Origin: Microthrixaceae bacterium
Lineage (GTDB): Bacteria; Actinomycetota; Acidimicrobiia; Acidimicrobiales; Poriferisodalaceae
DNA: 64,000 nt
Direction of reading: 5' to 3'
Assembly: GCA_011523825.1 (NCBI GenBank)
Contig: WTFX01000002.1
Location: forward strand, 1 to 64,000
Below, one piece after another: positions 20,942 to 30,007 of the stretch. The notes beneath the pieces are model-generated. The model made no database searches and was not told the origin of the DNA. It saw nothing but the letters and a program-made list of their open reading frames with translations. Each line of letters begins with the position of its first letter. Position 1 is the stretch's first letter. Made by a program: the position numbers and the translations under genes.

Positions 20942-22378
20942 TCATCCGGCGAGGCGCCACACGCCGGTTTCGATGTCGATCACGTAGAGCTCACCTGCGG
21001 TGTCGACTGCGAACCCCACCGGCCTCGGCGTGCTCACGCCCAGATGCCAGACCTCATCGGGCTGCGTGCCGGGCTCCACAGTTGCGGCGTAGATGTCGCC
21101 CCCGCACAGATCGGCGAACACGTAGCGGCCCGTCAGCCAGTCGAGCTGGCTGCCCCGGTAGACGTGGCCACCGATGACGGCACACAGGCCCCGCCCGTGC
21201 CGGTACTCGAAGTCCGGCACCCGGTGATCGTCCAACTCGGCCCCGACGAAGCGGCGGCTGCCCTCATAGGAGTTCCAGCCGAGATTGGCCCCGCCCTCGT
21301 CGAGCCCGAGCACCGTGACCTCCTCCATGCACTGCTGGCCGACATCGGAGACCCACAAGGTGCCGGTCGGCTCGTCGAGCGACATGCGGTACGGATTGCG
21401 CGCGCCGTACGCCCAGATGTGCGGGTCGCTGCCAGCTCCGAGGTCGGGGTTGCCCGGCGCCGGGACCAGTCGCCAGTCGCGGGGATCGGCGCCGGCGTCG
21501 GTGTCGACGGCGAACCGCAGCACAGCTCCGAGCGGAGTGGCGAGATTCTGGCCGTGATGATGTGGGTCGCCGAGACCGCCGCCGTCGCCGAACGACACGT
21601 AGAGCAGCCCGTCCGGATCGAACAGCAAGTCGCCGCCGTTGTGCTGTGCATTGGTCTGCTTCACCTCCAGCACATCGGCGTAGCGACCCTCCAGCGTCGT
21701 TCGATCCGCGCTCGGCGTGAGCACGGTGAGCACGCTGGACCCGTGGCGGTCGGTGCGGTTGATCCACAGCTGGCCCTTCGGGCCGAGCGTCATGCCCACG
21801 AGACCCTGATCGTGCTCGGTCGCCGTGTTCGAAGAGAAGTCAGCGATGGGCTCAGCGCTGGTGACTGCGCCGACACCACGGCCGACGTGGCCTGCCAGGT
21901 TGGGCTCGAATCGCCAGATGCGACCCCTGCGATCGCCCACGAAGCCGCCGCCCGATGTGCCCGCTCCCGGTTCGCCGACGCTGGAGTCGGGGGCATCGCC
22001 GCTGGCGCTGTCGAAGACCATCACGGTCGCTTCGGGCAGATCGATGTATGGCGCGAGCGTCACGGCCCGACCTGACCTCCCGTCGTCGATGGGCACAGCA
22101 CTGATCGGGATTGCGCTGAGCTCGAGAAGCCCGGCAGGGCAGGGCGTGTTGGAGGCCACGTACTCAGGCGTCTGCGTCAGCGGAAGCGTCGTCGTAGGCA
22201 CGTTCGTCGCCGCGCCGCCATCACCGTCGGGACTGCTGACGGCGGGGCCGGTGCCTTCGTCGATGCCGACGTCAGAACATCCGACCGCTATCGCTCCGGC
22301 AGCGACGACCACGGCGCAGACTGCGACGCTGAACAGCCGTCCGCCCTGCACCCGGCCAATGTACGCCCAGCCAGCCAC
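20942..22378 (-). CDS. PQQ-dependent sugar dehydrogenase-like beta-propeller lipoprotein
   Basis: A 478-residue secreted protein. The first 34 residues are a signal sequence ending in AIAVGC, a plausible though imperfect lipobox, followed by a Thr/Ser/Pro/Gly-rich linker. The rest is a six-bladed propeller of the soluble glucose dehydrogenase (GSDH/Hedgehog-interacting) type. Typical pieces are QHNGGDLLFDPDGLLYVSFGDGG, IWAYGARNPYRMSLD, WVSDVGQQCMEEV, GWNSYEG and a final GELYVIDIETGVWRL. Family members oxidise aldose sugars with PQQ, but many homologues are uncharacterised. No PQQ synthesis genes are nearby, so sugar oxidation remains inferred. Confidence 0.85.
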   Translation of the reverse strand: MAGWAYIGRVQGGRLFSVAVCAVVVAAGAIAVGCSDVGIDEGTGPAVSSPDGDGGAATNVPTTTLPLTQTPEYVASNTPCPAGLLELSAIPISAVPIDDGRSGRAVTLAPYIDLPEATVMVFDSASGDAPDSSVGEPGAGTSGGGFVGDRRGRIWRFEPNLAGHVGRGVGAVTSAEPIADFSSNTATEHDQGLVGMTLGPKGQLWINRTDRHGSSVLTVLTPSADRTTLEGRYADVLEVKQTNAQHNGGDLLFDPDGLLYVSFGDGGGLGDPHHHGQNLATPLGAVLRFAVDTDAGADPRDWRLVPAPGNPDLGAGSDPHIWAYGARNPYRMSLDEPTGTLWVSDVGQQCMEEVTVLGLDEGGANLGWNSYEGSRRFVGAELDDHRVPDFEYRHGRGLCAVIGGHVYRGSQLDWLTGRYVFADLCGGDIYAATVEPGTQPDEVWHLGVSTPRPVGFAVDTAGELYVIDIETGVWRLAG

Positions 22379-22419
22379 AAGGCAGCCTGATTTCGACAGT
22401 GCGTGCGGCGGACGTCAGG

Positions 22420-22448
22420 TTGTGGACGCCGGGACGGCACGACAGAAT
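22420..22448 (+). promoter_or_regulatory. Predicted promoter of the ilvBNC leader
   Basis: TTGTGG at 22420-22425 and CAGAAT at 22443-22448 are separated by 17 bases. Six bases later comes GTG at 22455, so the transcript would begin at or beside the start codon of the leader peptide. The same CAGAAT-6-GTG layout precedes yqgE. Confidence 0.45.
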
Positions 22449-22454
22449 GAACCG

Positions 22455-22532
22455 GTGCGTGCGCAAGCAGATCGGCTTGACTGCCCGGCCGAGCCCGTGG
22501 GGCGTGACGAGGCCGTAGGGGTACTTACCTAG
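22455..22532 (+). CDS. Putative leader peptide of ilvBNC
   Basis: A 25-codon frame starting with GTG directly downstream of the predicted promoter. It ends AVGVLT before a TAG at 22530-22532, so its last codons are GTA-GGG-GTA-CTT-ACC. Val and Leu codons just before the stop, with the stop touching the first leader hairpin, are what transcription attenuation by Val/Leu-tRNA shortage would need. An alternative frame from an ATG at 22447 to a TAG at 22516-22518 also has Val, Ile and Leu codons, but less well placed. No Shine-Dalgarno sequence is present, so leaderless translation is assumed. Confidence 0.4.
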   Translation: MRAQADRLDCPAEPVGRDEAVGVLT

Positions 22533-22587
22533 GCGAGCCCGTTTCGACGCGCTCGCCCTGCCTCCCGCTCGGGAGGCTCTTTTGTTT
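22532..22587 (+). promoter_or_regulatory. Candidate transcription attenuator upstream of ilvB
   Basis: There are two adjacent hairpins. GGCGAGC (22532-22538) pairs with GCTCGCC (22551-22557). CCTCCCG pairs with CGGGAGG (22561-22576) and is followed by the T-rich CTCTTTTGTTT, the form of an intrinsic terminator. CGAGC of the first arm can also pair with GCTCG inside the terminator stem, giving an alternative fold. It sits 30 bases before the ilvB ATG. Confidence 0.6.
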
Positions 22588-22616
22588 GGGGACACCGTCA
22601 CTTCAGGAGAAAGTCC

Positions 22617-24371
22617 ATGGAACTCACCGGCGCTCAGGCACTGATGCGAAGCCTGGAGATGAGCGGTGTCGAGGTGATGTTCGGCTTGCCCGGCGGCGCG
22701 ATTCTCCCCGTCTACGACCCGGTGCTGGACTCGTCGATTCGTCACGTGCTCGTTCGCCACGAGCAGGGTGCCGGCCACATGGCGCAGGGCTATGCGCACG
22801 TGACGGGCAAGCCCGGGGTGGCCATGGTCACTAGCGGGCCCGCGGCCACGAACATCGTGACGCCGCTGTGCGATGCCTTCATGGACTCGATCCCGATGGT
22901 TGTCGTGACCGGCCAGGTCGCCATGTCGGCGATCGGCTCCGACGCCTTCCAGGAGTGCGACACCACAGGCATCACCATGGCGGTCACCAAGCACAACTAC
23001 CTCGTGACCGACCCGGCCGACATCCCGCGCATCGTGGCCGAGGCATTCCACATCGCCACGACGGGGCGTCCGGGCCCGGTGCTGATCGACCTGCCCAAGG
23101 ACGTCAGCAACGCGACGATGGACTGGTACTGGCCTGACAGCGTGGACCTGCCGGGGTACCGGCCCCGTCATGAGGTCGATCCGTCCGCCATTGCCGAAGC
23201 GGCCCAGCTCATCCGCACGGCGGAGCGTCCGGTCATCTACGCCGGCGGGGGGCTTCTGAAGGCTCGAGCGGCGGAAGCGCTGCGCGAACTCGCCGAGATG
23301 TGCGAGATCCACGTGGTGACCACGTTGATGGCACGTGGCGTGTTTCCCGACCGTCACCCGCTGTGCCTCGGGATGCCCGGCATGCACGGCAACTACACCG
23401 CGGTGACCGCGATGCAGCAGGCCGACCTGCTCATCAACCTCGGGGCACGATTCGACGACCGGGTCACAGGCAACCCGGCGCACTTCGCGCCGGGCGCCAA
23501 GGTCATTCACGTTGACATCGACCCGGCCGAGCACGGCAAGGTACGGGTGCCCGATGTGCCCATCGCCGGCGATGCCAAGGTGGCGATCGAGGCGCTGATC
23601 GAAGCGTTGCGTCCCAGCGACGGCAGCGCCGCTGCCGATGCAATGGCGGACCGATCTGCGTGGAAGTCGACTGTGTCTGGCTGGCAGGAGCAGTACCCGC
23701 TGAGCTACGACCAGCCGTCGAGCGGCCACCCGCTCAAGCCGCAGTACGTGGTGGAGCAGCTGCGTGATCACACTCCTGACGACACGATCGTCGTGGCGGG
23801 CGTGGGCCAGCACCAGATGTGGGCCAGCCAGTTCTGGCAGTTCGACCACCCCTACACCTGGGTGAACTCGGGCGGTCTGGGAACCATGGGATTCGCCGTG
23901 CCTGCGGCCATCGGGGCCAAGGTGGGCCGGCCGGATCGAACGGTGTGGGCCATCGACGGCGACGGCTGCTTCCAGATGACCGCTCAGGAGCTGATCTCCG
24001 CCAGTGCAGAGAACATCCCCGTGAAGGTGGGCATCCTCAACAACGCCTACTTGGGCATGGTGCGCCAGTGGCAGGAGCTCTTCTATGCCGAGCGCTACAG
24101 CGAGGTGTACCTCAGCGCCGACCACCCCGATTACGTGGGTTGGGCCGAGGCAATGGGCTGCGTCGGCATCCGGGTGGAATCAGCGGAGGAAGTCGTTCCC
24201 GCCATCACTAAGGCGAACGCTGTCAACGACCGTCCGGTGGTGATCGACTTCCGAGTCGACACCGAGGAAAAGGTGTACCCGATGGTGCCCGCCGGCGGCT
24301 CCAACGACGACATCATTCTCGGTCCCGAGGGCGACGCCGATGCGGCCTTGAAGGGCTCGGCGCCGTCATGA
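22617..24371 (+). CDS. ilvB: Acetolactate synthase large subunit
   Basis: A 584-residue ThDP enzyme that condenses pyruvate with pyruvate or 2-oxobutyrate for valine, leucine and isoleucine synthesis. The catalytic glutamate is in [15 protein letters not shown] near the N terminus. The FAD/central domain is intact, and the ThDP-Mg motif [12 protein letters not shown]...LNN is near residue 450. An AGGAG ribosome binding site lies 8 bases before the ATG at 22617. The gene follows a probable attenuator and its stop falls inside a short hairpin repeat before ilvN. The order ilvB-ilvN-ilvC is the usual actinobacterial one. ilvD is not in the window. Confidence 0.96.
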   Translation: MELTGAQALMRSLEMSGVEVMFGLPGGAILPVYDPVLDSSIRHVLVRHEQGAGHMAQGYAHVTGKPGVAMVTSGPAATNIVTPLCDAFMDSIPMVVVTGQVAMSAIGSDAFQECDTTGITMAVTKHNYLVTDPADIPRIVAEAFHIATTGRPGPVLIDLPKDVSNATMDWYWPDSVDLPGYRPRHEVDPSAIAEAAQLIRTAERPVIYAGGGLLKARAAEALRELAEMCEIHVVTTLMARGVFPDRHPLCLGMPGMHGNYTAVTAMQQADLLINLGARFDDRVTGNPAHFAPGAKVIHVDIDPAEHGKVRVPDVPIAGDAKVAIEALIEALRPSDGSAAADAMADRSAWKSTVSGWQEQYPLSYDQPSSGHPLKPQYVVEQLRDHTPDDTIVVAGVGQHQMWASQFWQFDHPYTWVNSGGLGTMGFAVPAAIGAKVGRPDRTVWAIDGDGCFQMTAQELISASAENIPVKVGILNNAYLGMVRQWQELFYAERYSEVYLSADHPDYVGWAEAMGCVGIRVESAEEVVPAITKANAVNDRPVVIDFRVDTEEKVYPMVPAGGSNDDIILGPEGDADAALKGSAPS

Positions 24372-24440
24372 ACGGCGCGGGGTGCGGCAGCGCCGTCATG
24401 AGCGGCGCGCAATGCGGCAGGCCGTCGTGAGCGGCGCGCA
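24361..24440 (+). repeat. 30-base palindromic repeats across the ilvB-ilvN junction
   Basis: Two full copies (24361-24390 and 24391-24420) and a partial third (from 24421) of a unit that begins CGCCGTCATGANCGGCGCG. Each contains a small hairpin: GCCGT-CATGA-ACGGC in copy 1, GCCG-loop-CGGC in copies 2 and 3. The ilvB stop lies in the loop of copy 1. The loop of copy 3 carries the GTG at 24427, one of the possible ilvN starts. Confidence 0.7.
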
Positions 24441-24996
24441 GGGCACGAACCTGTCCCCTGAGGAATCCGCGGTGGTGAGCCTGCCGCAGGAGCCCGACCT
24501 GCACATCTTCGCGGCCATCGTGGAGAACAAGTTCGGCGTTCTCGCGCGCATCGCCGGGCTGTTCAGCCGGCGTGGCTTCAACATCTTCTCGCTGGCAGTG
24601 GCCCCGACGGCCGACCCCTCCTACAGCCGCATCACGATCGTGGTCGATGTCCACAACACCGACGTCAACCAGATCGCGAAGCAGCTCGACAAGCTCGTCA
24701 ACGTCATAAACATCAGCGAGCTGCACCCGTCCGACTCGCTCGAGCGGGAGCTGATGCTGGCCCGCGTCGGCGCCGCCGACCTCGAAGCCGTCATCGATGT
24801 GATCTCCGAGTACGGCGGGGAAGTGCTCGATCACACCGATGGCGAGGCCATTGTGAGCGTGAGCGCCCATCCAGACCGGCTCGACCGGTGCGAGCGCCAA
24901 CTGCGTCCGTTCGGCCTGCATGTGCTGCAGCGAACGGGCCGCATTGCGCTGCGGGCGCTCGATGCCGATGAGCCCGCCGTCGGCATGACCGCCTGA
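24427..24996 (+). CDS. ilvN: Acetolactate synthase small (regulatory) subunit
   Basis: A 189-residue regulatory subunit of acetolactate synthase. The N-terminal ACT domain begins [29 protein letters not shown] and would bind valine for feedback inhibition. The second half is the IlvN C-terminal domain with [14 protein letters not shown]. The start is uncertain. In-frame candidates are GTG 24382, ATG 24412, GTG 24427 and GTG 24472, all in or after a repeat at the junction, and relatives begin close to the ACT domain. GTG 24427 is given as a compromise. It is co-transcribed with ilvB and ilvC. Confidence 0.92.
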   Translation: MSGAQGTNLSPEESAVVSLPQEPDLHIFAAIVENKFGVLARIAGLFSRRGFNIFSLAVAPTADPSYSRITIVVDVHNTDVNQIAKQLDKLVNVINISELHPSDSLERELMLARVGAADLEAVIDVISEYGGEVLDHTDGEAIVSVSAHPDRLDRCERQLRPFGLHVLQRTGRIALRALDADEPAVGMTA

Positions 24997-25042
24997 GGCT
25001 GGCAGACTCCCGCCAACGCTGACTCGGAGAGGAACTACACGA

Positions 25043-26080
25043 ATGCCCGCGACCATCTATTACGAAGAAGATTCAGACCTCAGCCAGCTCGCTGGCCGCA
25101 CTGTGGCGGTCATGGGTTATGGCTCGCAGGGTCACGCTCACGCCCTGAACTTGCGCGACAGCGGCGTGGACGTCGTGGTGGGGCTGCGGGCTGGCTCGTC
25201 ATCTCGCGCCAAGGCAGAGGCCGAGGGCCTGCGCGTGGCCGATGTTGCGGGGGCGGCTGCCGAAGCCGACATCATCATGATGGCGCTGCCGGACACCGAT
25301 CAGGCAGCCATCTACGAGGATTCGATCGCGCCGAACCTGCAGCCGGGCAACGCAGTTGCCTTCTCGCATGGCTTCAACATTCACTTCGGCCAGATCAGCC
25401 CGCCTGACGACGTGGACGTGTGGATGATCGCACCCAAGGGACCGGGCCACAACGTCCGGCGCACCTACGTCGAGGGCGGCGGCGTTCCGGCGCTCGTGGC
25501 AATTCACCAGGACTCCAGCGGGCAAGCGCTGGCCGACGCTCTGGCCTATGCCAAGGGAATCGGCGGCACACGGGGCGGCGTGCTCACCACCACGTTTGCT
25601 GAGGAAACCGAGACCGACCTGTTCGGCGAGCAGGTGGTGCTCTGCGGCGGCCTCACCGAGCTGATCCGGGCCGGTTACGAGACGCTGGTGGAGGCTGGCT
25701 ACCAGCCCGAGTCGGCTTATTTCGAGACGCTGCACGAGGTGAAGCTGATCGTCGACTTCATCTACGAGGCCGGCATCTCGGGCATGCGCTACTCCATCTC
25801 GACCACAGCCGAGTACGGCGACATGACCCGCGGCGCACGCATCATCACCGACGAGACCCGTGCGGAGATGAAGCGCATCCTCGCGGAGATCCAGGACGGC
25901 AGCTTTGCCCGGGAGTGGATCGACGAGAACCGCAACGGGCTGCCGAACTACCGGCGCATGGTGGAGGAAGGCAAGCAGCACCCCATCGAGCAGGTCGGCT
26001 CGCAGCTGCGAGCGATGATGCCGTGGATCACCGCAGGCCGCCAGGACGTGACCGCTGCGTCAGGCGGCGCCGTTTCCTGA
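25043..26080 (+). CDS. ilvC: Ketol-acid reductoisomerase (class I)
   Basis: A 345-residue NADPH- and magnesium-dependent enzyme that isomerises and reduces acetolactate and acetohydroxybutyrate. The nucleotide motif is [17 protein letters not shown]. The catalytic and metal-binding region has [22 protein letters not shown] and SNTAEYGD-like [10 protein letters not shown]. The short length marks class I. A GGAG (AGAGGAAC) lies ahead of the ATG at 25043. It is the third gene of ilvBNC, 46 bases after ilvN. The C-terminal 15 residues are Ala/Ser-rich and not conserved. Confidence 0.96.
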   Translation: MPATIYYEEDSDLSQLAGRTVAVMGYGSQGHAHALNLRDSGVDVVVGLRAGSSSRAKAEAEGLRVADVAGAAAEADIIMMALPDTDQAAIYEDSIAPNLQPGNAVAFSHGFNIHFGQISPPDDVDVWMIAPKGPGHNVRRTYVEGGGVPALVAIHQDSSGQALADALAYAKGIGGTRGGVLTTTFAEETETDLFGEQVVLCGGLTELIRAGYETLVEAGYQPESAYFETLHEVKLIVDFIYEAGISGMRYSISTTAEYGDMTRGARIITDETRAEMKRILAEIQDGSFAREWIDENRNGLPNYRRMVEEGKQHPIEQVGSQLRAMMPWITAGRQDVTAASGGAVS

Positions 26081-26124
26081 TCCTCTGAGCGCTTGGCAGC
26101 GGGCGGCGCGCCCGGCTCGGGCGC

Positions 26125-26152
26125 TTGAGGCGCCGCGGCATGGTGGCAGAAT
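26125..26152 (+). promoter_or_regulatory. Predicted promoter of yqgE
   Basis: TTGAGG at 26125-26130, 16 bases, CAGAAT at 26147-26152, then 6 bases to the GTG at 26159. It has the same hexamer and spacing to the start codon as the ilv leader promoter. Confidence 0.45.
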
Positions 26153-26158
26153 CGGGAC

Positions 26159-26782
26159 GTGGTCGACGTTGTCGTGACGCCGGTGCGGGTGCCCGCTGCG
26201 GGTGACCTGCTCGTGGCGACGCCACGTCTGGTGGATCCCAACTTCGATCGCACAGTCGTGTTCGTGATCGAACACCAGGACGCGGGCACGCTTGGCGTGG
26301 TCATCAACCGCGTGTCGGACATCTCATGCGCCGCGGCAGTCCCGCGCTGGGCATCACGCTTCGCAACCGAAGCCGCGGTCGGGCTGGGCGGGCCGGTCGA
26401 GCCGCAGGGCCTGCTCGCGCTCGGTGCGACGACGGATCCGGCGGCCGGCGCATCGCGGCCGTCGGTGGCATCGAGCGCGGAGTCGTCCGACACCGGAGGC
26501 GTATGGCGCACCGTCAACGGGGCGGTCGGGCTGGTCGACCTCACCGCCGATCCGGCCGAACTCGATGCCGCAATCGTCGCGGTCCGGATCTATGGCGGGC
26601 ACGCGGGGTGGGGACCCGGCCAGTTGCGAGGCGAGCTACAGTCGGGTTGCTGGTGGGTGTTCGACTCGATGCCCGGCGATCTGACCGCGGATGCCACCAC
26701 GCTCTGGTACGACGTGCTGGCACGTCAGTCACCGCCCGCCCGGCTGCTGGCCCACTACCCCGACGACCCCGCGCATAATTAG
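26159..26782 (+). CDS. YqgE/AlgH family protein
   Basis: A 207-residue protein of the UPF0301 (YqgE/AlgH) family, whose biochemical role is not settled. Family landmarks: PAAGDLLVATPRLVDPNFDRTVVFVIEH, GTLGVVINRVSD, GGPVEP, then YGGHAGWGPGQLRGEL and the final WYDVL. A low-complexity Ala/Ser-rich insert lies at about residues 95-120. Starting at GTG 26159 gives the expected N terminus and a leaderless arrangement behind a good promoter candidate. It is a single gene between ilvC and an RDD gene. Confidence 0.9.
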   Translation: MVDVVVTPVRVPAAGDLLVATPRLVDPNFDRTVVFVIEHQDAGTLGVVINRVSDISCAAAVPRWASRFATEAAVGLGGPVEPQGLLALGATTDPAAGASRPSVASSAESSDTGGVWRTVNGAVGLVDLTADPAELDAAIVAVRIYGGHAGWGPGQLRGELQSGCWWVFDSMPGDLTADATTLWYDVLARQSPPARLLAHYPDDPAHN

Positions 26783-26900
26783 CGCGTCGGCTCACCTTGG
26801 GCAGCGAGCGCCGACCGATGTGCGCCGGGGACTCCGTTCAGCAGCGCGCTAGGTTCGCGCTCGAATCTGTCGACCGCATCCATGACGGCGGAGGCCATTG

Positions 26901-27416
26901 ATGAGCGACTACGGCGAGCCCCCATCCCACGATGGAAACCGACGGACCGGCTGGGCCGAACTCGGATCAGGAGAAACCGTCGAGTTGGCCCGGATCGGCG
27001 CTCGATTCGGCGCCCGCGTGCTTGACGCGATCATCGTGGCGGTAGTGCTCTTCGTGCTGATCTTGGTGTTCGCCTCAATGTCCAGCTCTGGCGACGCGGC
27101 CGACTTCTCGGGCTTCGACGTGACGGGCATCCTGCTCGGCCTCGTCGTTGGCATCGGTTACGAGGTGGTGCAGATCGCGCTGTGGGGGCAAACCTTGGGC
27201 AAGCGGATCATTGGCGTCAGAGTGATCCACGCAGCCCACGGCGGCTTGCCTGGATGGGGCAAGGCATTCGGTCGATGGGCGATACCCGGACTGCTCGCGC
27301 TCATCCCCTTGGTGGGCTGGCTTTTGTCGATCCTCTGCTACGTCAGCGCAACATGGGATCGCGTCTACCAGGGCTGGCACGACAAGGCCGCTGGCACCCT
27401 CGTCGTCAAGAAGTGA
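26901..27416 (+). CDS. RDD family membrane protein
   Basis: A 171-residue protein with the RDD signature: GARFGARVLDAIIVAVVL in the first helix (Arg and the conserved Asp), a second helix with LGLVVGIGYEVVQIALWGQTLGKRIIGVRV, and a final pair of helices ending in WDRVYQGWHDKAAGTLVVKK. About four hydrophobic segments are present. Family roles are mostly unknown, and some members affect ion or sodium homeostasis. GGCGGAGG sits 6 bases before the ATG at 26901, one of the clearer ribosome binding sites here, and TAGGTT at 26850-26855 could be its -10. A terminator-like hairpin follows. Confidence 0.88.
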   Translation: MSDYGEPPSHDGNRRTGWAELGSGETVELARIGARFGARVLDAIIVAVVLFVLILVFASMSSSGDAADFSGFDVTGILLGLVVGIGYEVVQIALWGQTLGKRIIGVRVIHAAHGGLPGWGKAFGRWAIPGLLALIPLVGWLLSILCYVSATWDRVYQGWHDKAAGTLVVKK

Positions 27417-27460
27417 TGTTCGACGAGGCCGTTCCCGTTAGCTGACCGCCTGTCGGGAAG

Positions 27461-27491
27461 CAGTCGCGGCGATCCGAGGATCGCGCGACTG
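27461..27491. terminator. Bidirectional terminator-like hairpin between the RDD gene and serC
   Basis: CAGTCGCG-G-CGATCC (27461-27475) pairs with GGATCG-CGCGACTG (27478-27491), leaving one bulged G and a very small loop. It lies between two convergent genes and could serve both. There is no clear T tract on either side. Confidence 0.55.
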
Positions 27492-27508
27492 GGTTGGTAG
27501 ATGCAGCC

Positions 27509-28651
27509 TTAGAGCCGCTCGACGATGTAGTCGATGCAGGCAGTGAGCGCTTCGGCGTCTGAGGGCTCGATGGCGGGGAAGGCGGCAATGCGGAGCTGGT
27601 TGCGGCCCAGCTTCCGGTACCCCTCGGTGTCGATGATGTCGTTGGCTCGCAGCGCTGCCGCGATGTCATCGGCGCTCACGCCGTCGAAGTCGATGGTGCA
27701 TACGACGGGGGAGCGCATCTGGGGGTCTGCGACGAACGGCGAGGCGAAGTCGCGGGCTGCCGCCCAGTCGTAGACGGCACCGCTGGAGGCTGCCGAACGC
27801 GAGGCGGCCCAAGCGAGGCCACCTCCGTCCAGCATCCACTCGGCAGTCTCCAGCGTCAGCAGGATCGTCGCCAGGGCGGGCGTGTTGTAGGTCTGGTCCT
27901 GGCGGGAGTTGCTCGCGGCGATGGCCAGGTCCAGCGTGGCGGGCTTGTAGCGGCCCTCGCTGTCGATCCGCTCGATCCGCTCGATCGCGTTCGGTGAGCA
28001 CAGCGCGATGAAGAGCCCGCCGTCCGCGGCGAAGGCCTTCTGCGGAGCGAAGTAGTAGCAGTCGACGTCTGCGGGGTCCCACGTCATCGCTCCTGCGGCA
28101 GAGGTCGCGTCGACCATGACCAGTGCCGGCGAGGCGCCTTGCCGGAACGGGCCCAGTTGCGGTTGCGCCAGCGGCATCGCCACCCCGGTGGAAGTCTCGT
28201 TGTGGGTCAGCGCATACACGTCGATCCCGGCGTCGGGCTCAGGCGTCGGGTGGCTGCCGTAGGGCGCTGTGATCACCACTGGGTCTTCCAGGTGCGGCGC
28301 GGCAGCAGTCACAGCAGAGAACTTCTCGGAGAACTCGCCGAAGGCCAGGTGCTGTGCCCGGCGTTCGATCATCGAGAATGCGGCGGCGTCCCAGAAGCCG
28401 GTGCTGCCGCCGTTGCCCAGCACCACCTCCCAGCCGTCGTCCAAGCCGAACAACTCGGTCATGGCCGCTCGCAGCCGGCCGACCACCGAGCGCACGCCGG
28501 TGCGGCGATGCGAGGTGCCCATGTAGTCGAGCGTGCGAGCTTCCAGCGCCTTCACGGCTTCGGGTCGAACCTTGGACGGGCCCGAGCCGAAGCGCCCATC
28601 GGCGGGTCGCAACTCGGTGGGAAGAGAAATCGATGAGGGAGAGGCAGCCAT
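27509..28651 (-). CDS. serC: Phosphoserine aminotransferase
   Basis: A 380-residue PLP aminotransferase that converts 3-phosphohydroxypyruvate to phosphoserine. It is of the actinobacterial type: it begins after a short tail with [18 protein letters not shown] and has [18 protein letters not shown], the [12 protein letters not shown] phosphate site and the Schiff-base lysine in [12 protein letters not shown]. The length equals that of mycobacterial SerC. It is divergent from the aspartate-type aminotransferase and serA genes across a 160-base gap, so two serine-pathway genes face away from a common regulatory region. Confidence 0.94.
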   Translation of the reverse strand: MAASPSSISLPTELRPADGRFGSGPSKVRPEAVKALEARTLDYMGTSHRRTGVRSVVGRLRAAMTELFGLDDGWEVVLGNGGSTGFWDAAAFSMIERRAQHLAFGEFSEKFSAVTAAAPHLEDPVVITAPYGSHPTPEPDAGIDVYALTHNETSTGVAMPLAQPQLGPFRQGASPALVMVDATSAAGAMTWDPADVDCYYFAPQKAFAADGGLFIALCSPNAIERIERIDSEGRYKPATLDLAIAASNSRQDQTYNTPALATILLTLETAEWMLDGGGLAWAASRSAASSGAVYDWAAARDFASPFVADPQMRSPVVCTIDFDGVSADDIAAALRANDIIDTEGYRKLGRNQLRIAAFPAIEPSDAEALTACIDYIVERL

Positions 28652-28812
28652 CGGCTGCCACTATTGCGCCCGGGCCAGTCGCCGACAACCACATTTTGTT
28701 GACAATTCGCCCGGAACCTGGCTCGGCACGTCCTGCGGGGTGGCGCCACACGACTTGGCGGCGAGACTGTCGGGCGCTCGCGGCAGCGTGTCGAGCAGAC
28801 GGGAGACGCTCA

Positions 28813-30006
28813 ATGAGCAATCGAGTATCGACGGCCCTGGCGGGCATCGCCCCGTCGGCCACCCTCGCCGTGGACGCGAAGGCCAAGGCGCTGCGGGCGG
28901 CGGGCGAGAACGTGATCGGCTTCGGCGCCGGCGAACCCGACTTCCCGACACCCGAGCACATCGTGGACGCCGCAGCGGCTGCATGCCGCGACACGGCGAA
29001 CCACCGCTACTCGCCCGCCGGCGGCCTGCCTGCCTTGAAGACCGCGCTGGCAGCCAAGACCAAGCGCGACAGCGGCCTCGACTGGGACGCGAGCCAATTC
29101 CTGGTCACGAACGGCGGCAAGCAGGCCGTCTACAACACCATGGCCGCGCTCATCGATCCCGGCGACGAAGTGCTGTTGCCGGCGCCTTACTGGACGACCT
29201 ACCCCGAGGCCATCCGGGTGTTCGGCGGCGTGCCGGTCGAGGTGTTCGCCGGCAACGAGAGCGGATTCAGGGTGAGCCTGGACCAGCTCGAAGCTGCACG
29301 CACCGACCGCACGAAGGCGCTGCTGTTCGTGTCGCCTTCCAACCCGACCGGCGCCGTGTACTCGCGGGATGAGATCGTCGCCATCGGCCAGTGGGCCGTC
29401 GAGCACGGCCTGTGGGTGATCACCGATGAGATCTATGAGCACCTCACCTACGGTGACGCCGAGCACCACTCGTTGCCGGTGCTTGTGCCCGAGATCGCCG
29501 ACCGCTGCGTCGTGCTGAACGGCGTCGCCAAGACCTACGCCATGACCGGCTGGCGGGTCGGGTGGATGGCCGGACCGCCAGATGTCATCGCTGCGGCCAC
29601 CAACCTGCAGAGCCATGCCACCTCCAACGTCTGCAACGTCGCCCAAGCGGCAGCGCTTGCCGCAGTGTCGGGCGATCTCGATGCCGTGGCCATGATGCGG
29701 GCGGCCTTCGACGTGCGACGCCAGCGCATCACCGAGATGCTCAACTCAATCGACGGCGTCGAGTGCCCGGAGCCCGAGGGCGCTTTCTATGCATTCCCCA
29801 ACATGGAAGGGCTGCTGGGACGCCGCTACGGCGATACCGCGGTGAGCACGACGCTGGAGCTGGCGGCAGCCGTGCTCGAGCAGGCCAAGGTGGCGTTCGT
29901 GCCCGGCGAGGCGTTCGGCGCTCCCGGCTACGCCCGGTTCTCGTTCGCCCTGGGTCTCGACGATCTGGCCGAAGGCATCAGCCGCATCGCAGACCTGGTC
30001 GGATGA
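28813..30006 (+). CDS. Class I aminotransferase (aspartate aminotransferase type)
   Basis: A 397-residue fold-type I PLP aminotransferase. Typical aspartate-aminotransferase (Ib subgroup) stretches: [17 protein letters not shown], the [12 protein letters not shown] loop, [37 protein letters not shown], the PLP lysine K240 in [15 protein letters not shown], and the substrate Arg in YARFSFAL. It probably interconverts aspartate and oxaloacetate with 2-oxoglutarate or glutamate. Prephenate or another amino acid is possible. GGGAGAC precedes the ATG at 28813. The frame extends upstream, but that part is not conserved. serA starts 1 base after its stop, so the two are one operon. Confidence 0.93.
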   Translation: MSNRVSTALAGIAPSATLAVDAKAKALRAAGENVIGFGAGEPDFPTPEHIVDAAAAACRDTANHRYSPAGGLPALKTALAAKTKRDSGLDWDASQFLVTNGGKQAVYNTMAALIDPGDEVLLPAPYWTTYPEAIRVFGGVPVEVFAGNESGFRVSLDQLEAARTDRTKALLFVSPSNPTGAVYSRDEIVAIGQWAVEHGLWVITDEIYEHLTYGDAEHHSLPVLVPEIADRCVVLNGVAKTYAMTGWRVGWMAGPPDVIAAATNLQSHATSNVCNVAQAAALAAVSGDLDAVAMMRAAFDVRRQRITEMLNSIDGVECPEPEGAFYAFPNMEGLLGRRYGDTAVSTTLELAAAVLEQAKVAFVPGEAFGAPGYARFSFALGLDDLAEGISRIADLVG

Positions 30007-30007
30007 C

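Noticed and set aside
22447..22518. Alternative ilv leader peptide starting at ATG 22447
   Set aside because: Its start would overlap the predicted -10 element and its Val/Ile/Leu codons are scattered and not next to the hairpin. The GTG frame at 22455 fits attenuation better.
28699..28704. Perfect TTGACA between serC and the aminotransferase gene
   Set aside because: No acceptable -10 hexamer lies 16-18 bases downstream, so I do not call a promoter there, although the divergent gap must contain some.
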